Assembly (NCBI RefSeq): GCF_020171785.1
Contig: NZ_JAIVAE010000014.1
Span: 51,272-115,271 of the forward strand
Reading direction: 5' to 3'
From: Guptibacillus hwajinpoensis
GTDB lineage: Bacteria > Bacillota > Bacilli > Bacillales > Guptibacillaceae
Length of the DNA stretch: 64,000 nucleotides
Position 1 is the stretch's first letter. Every line of letters begins with the position of its first letter. The notes below the pieces were generated by a model. It saw only the letters and a list, made by a program, of their open reading frames with translations. It ran no database searches and had not been told where the DNA came from. A program made the translations under genes and the position numbers. Of this stretch, positions 61,010-64,000 are shown one piece after another.

Positions 61010-62020
61010 CTACTCTGTGTACTCCCCCATCTCTTCCCATTCTGACTTCACTTCGATGCCCATTTCTTCTGCTGCTGTTTCATTCATTTTAAGTTTTAAA
61101 TTCTGAGGGTATTGCACTGGAATATCTGCCGACGTTTCTTCACCTTTTAAAATCTTTGCAGCCATCTGACCTGCTTCATAGCCAATATCTTGATAATCAA
61201 AACCATAAGCCGCAAAGGCACCGCGGTTAACAGAATCAAATTCTCCCGCAAACATCGGAATGTCCTTATCATTTGCTACGCTGATGACCGATTCGAGCGC
61301 TGATACGACCGTGTTATCTGTCACGATGTAAATCACATCTACTTTACCAACAAGCGCTTCAGCTGCTTGCTTTACCTCAGCTGAAGTGGAAACACTCTTC
61401 TCAACAGCTTTCATATCCTTACCTTCCATTGCTTCTTTCACAATATCAACTTGGGCCACAGAATTTTGTTCCCCGGCATTGTAGATCAGCCCAACATTTT
61501 TAGCATCGAACTCATTGGCAATAAACTCAATTGTTTTTGGAATCGCTTCAGGATGAGTATCTGTTGTACCTGTTATATTCTCACCTGGTTTATCAAAATC
61601 CTCGACAAGTTTTGCCCCGACTGGATCCGTTACCGAAGTAAAAACAATCGGAATATCGGAAGTGGCATTTAACGCGGACTGTGCACTTGGCGTTGAATTC
61701 GCAAAAATTAAATCTACTTCATCACCTACGAGGTTTTGCGCAATCGTGTTACTGTTGTTCATGTCATTCTGAGCATTTTGAACATCGTAAGTAATGTTAT
61801 CTCCTTCTTTAAATCCGTTCTCTTCGAGTGCCATTTTAAAACCTTCATAAGCTGCATCTAGTGAAGGGTGCTCCACGATTTGCGTGACGCCAATTGTATA
61901 AGTATCTTTACTTGCTTGTCCTTCATCATCTGCGTTTGATGACGAATTGTTCGATCCACACCCTGAAAGTACCATCACGCTTACTACCGAAATTCCAATC
62001 CACTTTTTCCAGGATTTCAA
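61010..62020 (-). CDS. ABC transporter substrate-binding lipoprotein (PF04392, TrpX-like)
   Basis: 336 aa. The signal peptide ends LSGCG (lipobox), then a Ser/Asn linker. GVTQIVEHPSLDAAYEGFKM, DLIFANSTPSAQSALNATSD, PIVFTSVTDPVGAKLVEDF and YDVQNAQNDMNNSNTIAQNL are the PF04392 blocks; the streptococcal TrpX relative is predicted to bind tryptophan. TTG 62020 lies 8 nt behind GGGAGG; no ATG alternative is as good. It starts the transporter operon. The ligand is not proven. Confidence 0.9.
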   Translation of the reverse strand: MKSWKKWIGISVVSVMVLSGCGSNNSSSNADDEGQASKDTYTIGVTQIVEHPSLDAAYEGFKMALEENGFKEGDNITYDVQNAQNDMNNSNTIAQNLVGDEVDLIFANSTPSAQSALNATSDIPIVFTSVTDPVGAKLVEDFDKPGENITGTTDTHPEAIPKTIEFIANEFDAKNVGLIYNAGEQNSVAQVDIVKEAMEGKDMKAVEKSVSTSAEVKQAAEALVGKVDVIYIVTDNTVVSALESVISVANDKDIPMFAGEFDSVNRGAFAAYGFDYQDIGYEAGQMAAKILKGEETSADIPVQYPQNLKLKMNETAAEEMGIEVKSEWEEMGEYTE

Positions 62021-62192
62021 ATGCCTGTCCTCCCCCAAATAAGTTCTTCCAACTTATTGTCATCATATTTTAATCCTATCGCCTGTCCGGCATATTGTAT
62101 CGTTATGGTACACTTGCAAATCTAGCTTGTCAACGAGTATTCAAACAATTATTACTATTTTATATTTTCAAAAATAATATTTTGATATAGAT

Positions 62193-63161
62193 CTAGTGCT
62201 TTAAATAAAAACCTTTAAATGCTTTCATCTGATTCTCGTAAATTTGCTCAGCTCCTTCCATCATTTCTTTAAATAGCTCCTGAACTGTCGGAATGGACTT
62301 AACTAATCCGCTTATTTGTCCGCCATTAATAAATCCCTCATCCAATCGCCCTTCTACTGCACCAATTCGATGTTTTTCCTCATCTGTCATTGCTTCAAAA
62401 TCATCTGGATGAATACCTGCTACTTCCGCTTGAATTAATCGGTCAGCATAAGCTGTTTTTAAAATCCTACGTACTTTTCCGACGCTCCGTCCTACGATGA
62501 CCGTTTCTGTATCATCTGCTTCTAGTAACCTTTCAACATACCGTTCATGATAAGGTGATTCCTTCGTTGCAATTAACCTTGTTCCCATTTGAATCCCCTC
62601 TGCCCCTAAAGCTAATGCTGCGGCAAAGCCTTTTGAATCACCTACCCCTCCTGCAGCAACGACGGGTATTTGCACTTTAGAGACAAGTTGAGGTATAAGC
62701 GTCATTGTCGTAAGCTCAAGTGGCGAATTGATTCCAGCAGCTTCAAAGCCTTCTCCTACGATAAGATCGGCACCAGCTTTTTCAGCTTTTTGTGCATGCT
62801 TCACGCTAGCGGTAACACAAATGACCTTGATGTTATTTTGTTTAAAATAATGAATATAAGGGGCTGGGTTACCGGCTGAAAGAGAGACGACAGGTACAGC
62901 GTATTTTACAGCTAATTCACACATTCCTTTTAAGTTTGCTGTAACCGAAATTGGTATATTGAGCGCAAATGTTTTCTTAGTTCGTTTCTTCATATCAATA
63001 ATCAATGATTCTACTTCACCTACTGTTAAAGTACCTGTTCCGATTGTTCCGAGTCCGCCTGCTTCTGACACAGCTGAAGCAAGAACAGGACTCGAAATAT
63101 TCCCCATTCCTCCTTGTATAAATGGGTAGTGAACGGACAGCAACTCACAAAGACGTCTCAT
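62193..63161 (-). CDS. Nitronate monooxygenase family protein
   Basis: 322 aa TIM-barrel flavoprotein. PFIQGGMGNISSPVLASAVS, GGLGTIGTGTLTV, PVVAAGGVGDSKGFAAALAL and GAEGIQMGTRLIATKES are the FMN-binding blocks. The family includes nitronate monooxygenases, enoyl-ACP reductase FabK and enzymes of unknown substrate; FabK cannot be excluded. GGAGGAG precedes ATG 63161. It is alone and divergent from the carbonic anhydrase gene. Confidence 0.87.
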   Translation of the reverse strand: MRRLCELLSVHYPFIQGGMGNISSPVLASAVSEAGGLGTIGTGTLTVGEVESLIIDMKKRTKKTFALNIPISVTANLKGMCELAVKYAVPVVSLSAGNPAPYIHYFKQNNIKVICVTASVKHAQKAEKAGADLIVGEGFEAAGINSPLELTTMTLIPQLVSKVQIPVVAAGGVGDSKGFAAALALGAEGIQMGTRLIATKESPYHERYVERLLEADDTETVIVGRSVGKVRRILKTAYADRLIQAEVAGIHPDDFEAMTDEEKHRIGAVEGRLDEGFINGGQISGLVKSIPTVQELFKEMMEGAEQIYENQMKAFKGFYLKH

Positions 63162-63328
63162 TGTATATCTCCTCCTAAATTCATGACGATATTATTACGC
63201 TTTAGATGAAACGTGTTATACTTATTTATAACATTCAAAGTGAAATAAAAAATTCCTGCTTCTTATGAAACACGATTTATTTCTAGTCCGTCACTAGCCT
63301 GTTATTTCAGAAAGGAGAATACGCTTAT

Positions 63329-63853
63329 ATGTTATTTTCGTATAATGGTTTAACACCAGAGCTTGCGGAAGATGTGTACGTAGCTCCAGGCGCCAAAATT
63401 ATAGGGGATGTTACAATTGGAGAAAAATCAACCGTATGGTTTAATGCCGTTTTAAGAGGGGATGAAGCACCAATCATAATTGGAAAAGGGTGCAATATTC
63501 AGGACAATTGTACGTGCCATTTGTTTGAAGGGTTCCCCCTTGTGTTAGAAGACGAAGTATCTGTTGGCCATAATGCGATTCTACATGGCTGTACAATTCG
63601 TAATGGAGCATTAATCGGTATGGGAGCAATCGTACTTGACGGGGCTGAGATTGGTGAAGGTTCGCTAATAGGGGCAAATACGCTGATCCCTTCTGGCAAA
63701 AAGATTCCACCACATTCTATGGTTCTCGGCTCTCCAGGAAAAGTAATCAGGCAATTAACAGAGAAAGACAAGGAACTCATCACCTTAACGATTGAAACGT
63801 ATAAAACAAAGGGGAAAGAATTTAAAGATCAGGTACATGAAGTGGTCAGATAA
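63329..63853 (+). CDS. Gamma-carbonic anhydrase family protein (YtoA/PaaY-like)
   Basis: 174 aa left-handed beta-helix built of hexapeptide repeats (AKIIGDVTIGEKSTVWFNAV). Zinc ligands would be His in CTCHLFEG, VSVGHNAILHG. The family contains CamH-type carbonic anhydrases, YtoA and the phenylacetate-operon thioesterase PaaY. AAAGGAG lies 11 nt before ATG 63329. It ends in a double terminator. Confidence 0.88.
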   Translation: MLFSYNGLTPELAEDVYVAPGAKIIGDVTIGEKSTVWFNAVLRGDEAPIIIGKGCNIQDNCTCHLFEGFPLVLEDEVSVGHNAILHGCTIRNGALIGMGAIVLDGAEIGEGSLIGANTLIPSGKKIPPHSMVLGSPGKVIRQLTEKDKELITLTIETYKTKGKEFKDQVHEVVR

Positions 63854-63862
63854 CGAAAAAGA

Positions 63863-63924
63863 AGGAACGGGATACCCGTTCCTCAGCTTGTAGAGGAACC
63901 CTTGGTTCCTCTACAAGCTTTTTT
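63863..63924 (+). terminator. Double hairpin terminator after the gamma-carbonic anhydrase gene
   Basis: AGGAACGGG/CCCGTTCCT (63863-63883) is followed by AGCTTGTAGAGGAACC and its exact complement (63885-63919) with T6. The last 75 bases of the window show no clear gene. Confidence 0.85.
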
Positions 63925-64000
63925 AATGGTTTTGATTTTCCTGTTAGTTGAAATGGTGTTTTGAAGTATATAAGATGAAAAAAACTCTCCTTCACCTAGC

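Noticed and set aside
1..64000. Prophage, integrated plasmid or insertion sequence
   Set aside because: No transposase, integrase, terminase or capsid-like protein is seen, and gene style is even across the window.
63926..64000. Start of another gene at the right edge
   Set aside because: Too short to judge; no start with ribosome binding site or conserved motif is visible.

Overview
The window is chromosomal DNA from an endospore-forming member of the Bacillaceae. This rests on gerA/gerB/gerC germinant-receptor genes, the spore-coat transglutaminase Tgl, a YteA-type DksA protein, SigX/RsiX, a CtsR-controlled clpE, an argS T-box, CzrA, AzlCD, a GsiB-like KGG protein and strong AGGAGG ribosome binding sites. 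Base composition is moderately AT-rich. The genus cannot be fixed from sequence alone. I see no transposase, integrase, prophage, rRNA, tRNA or CRISPR array.

Layout. 0-7 kb: the end of a gerA gene, a Thermus-type isocitrate dehydrogenase, a Sco protein, an SDR/ArsR pair sharing an operator-like sequence, a Nudix hydrolase, three tiny membrane-protein genes downstream of a CzrA-like regulator, and ctaG. 7.0-7.4 kb: a gene-free tandem array of about 119-bp units whose stems change sequence while keeping their pairing. 7.4-15.4 kb: yteA, argS with a complete Arg T-box, and a gerABC operon. 15.4-25.2 kb: a YfhE-like stress gene, a cell-wall amidase, two ECF sigma/anti-sigma pairs (the second is sigX-rsiX), an orphan OppBC-like permease pair, and tgl with a coupled unknown gene. 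25-37 kb: a CoA-type Nudix enzyme, a BsuPI lipoprotein, a DUF1836 regulator, a repeat-rich Tyr-tailed protein, an unusual two-gene unit (ATP-grasp ligase plus a 656-aa protein with a possible Cys/His/Asn site), clpE and mnmH (selU). 37-50 kb: a run of small stress-type genes, four with SigB-like promoters, then cardiolipin synthase, acetyltransferases, a DUF2254 protein, a ResA-like protein, YueI, an M48 protease and a HAD phosphatase. 50-52.7 kb: azlCD with a divergent XRE-cupin regulator. 52.7-62 kb: thioesterase, phenylalanine dehydrogenase, E1-alpha, E1-beta, E2 and E3 in one operon, preceded by a TrpXYZ-type ABC transporter. 62-64 kb: a nitronate monooxygenase-like enzyme and a gamma-carbonic anhydrase.

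How the genes work together. The clearest pathway is at 52.7-62 kb. The amino acid dehydrogenase has phenylalanine-type rather than leucine-type specificity residues, so the operon reads as Phe to phenylpyruvate to phenylacetyl-CoA to phenylacetate, with a possible aromatic amino acid importer beside it. A second theme is stress control: SigB-like promoters of the form GTTTNN-14 nt-GGNNNN precede the YfhE-like, 114-aa, DUF2188, GsiB-like and DUF948 genes, and CtsR boxes flank the clpE promoter. Many starts are TTG or GTG, and six small genes of 31-57 codons are annotated here because ribosome binding site, start and stop fit well. All functional calls are from reading translated sequence by eye, without database searches.
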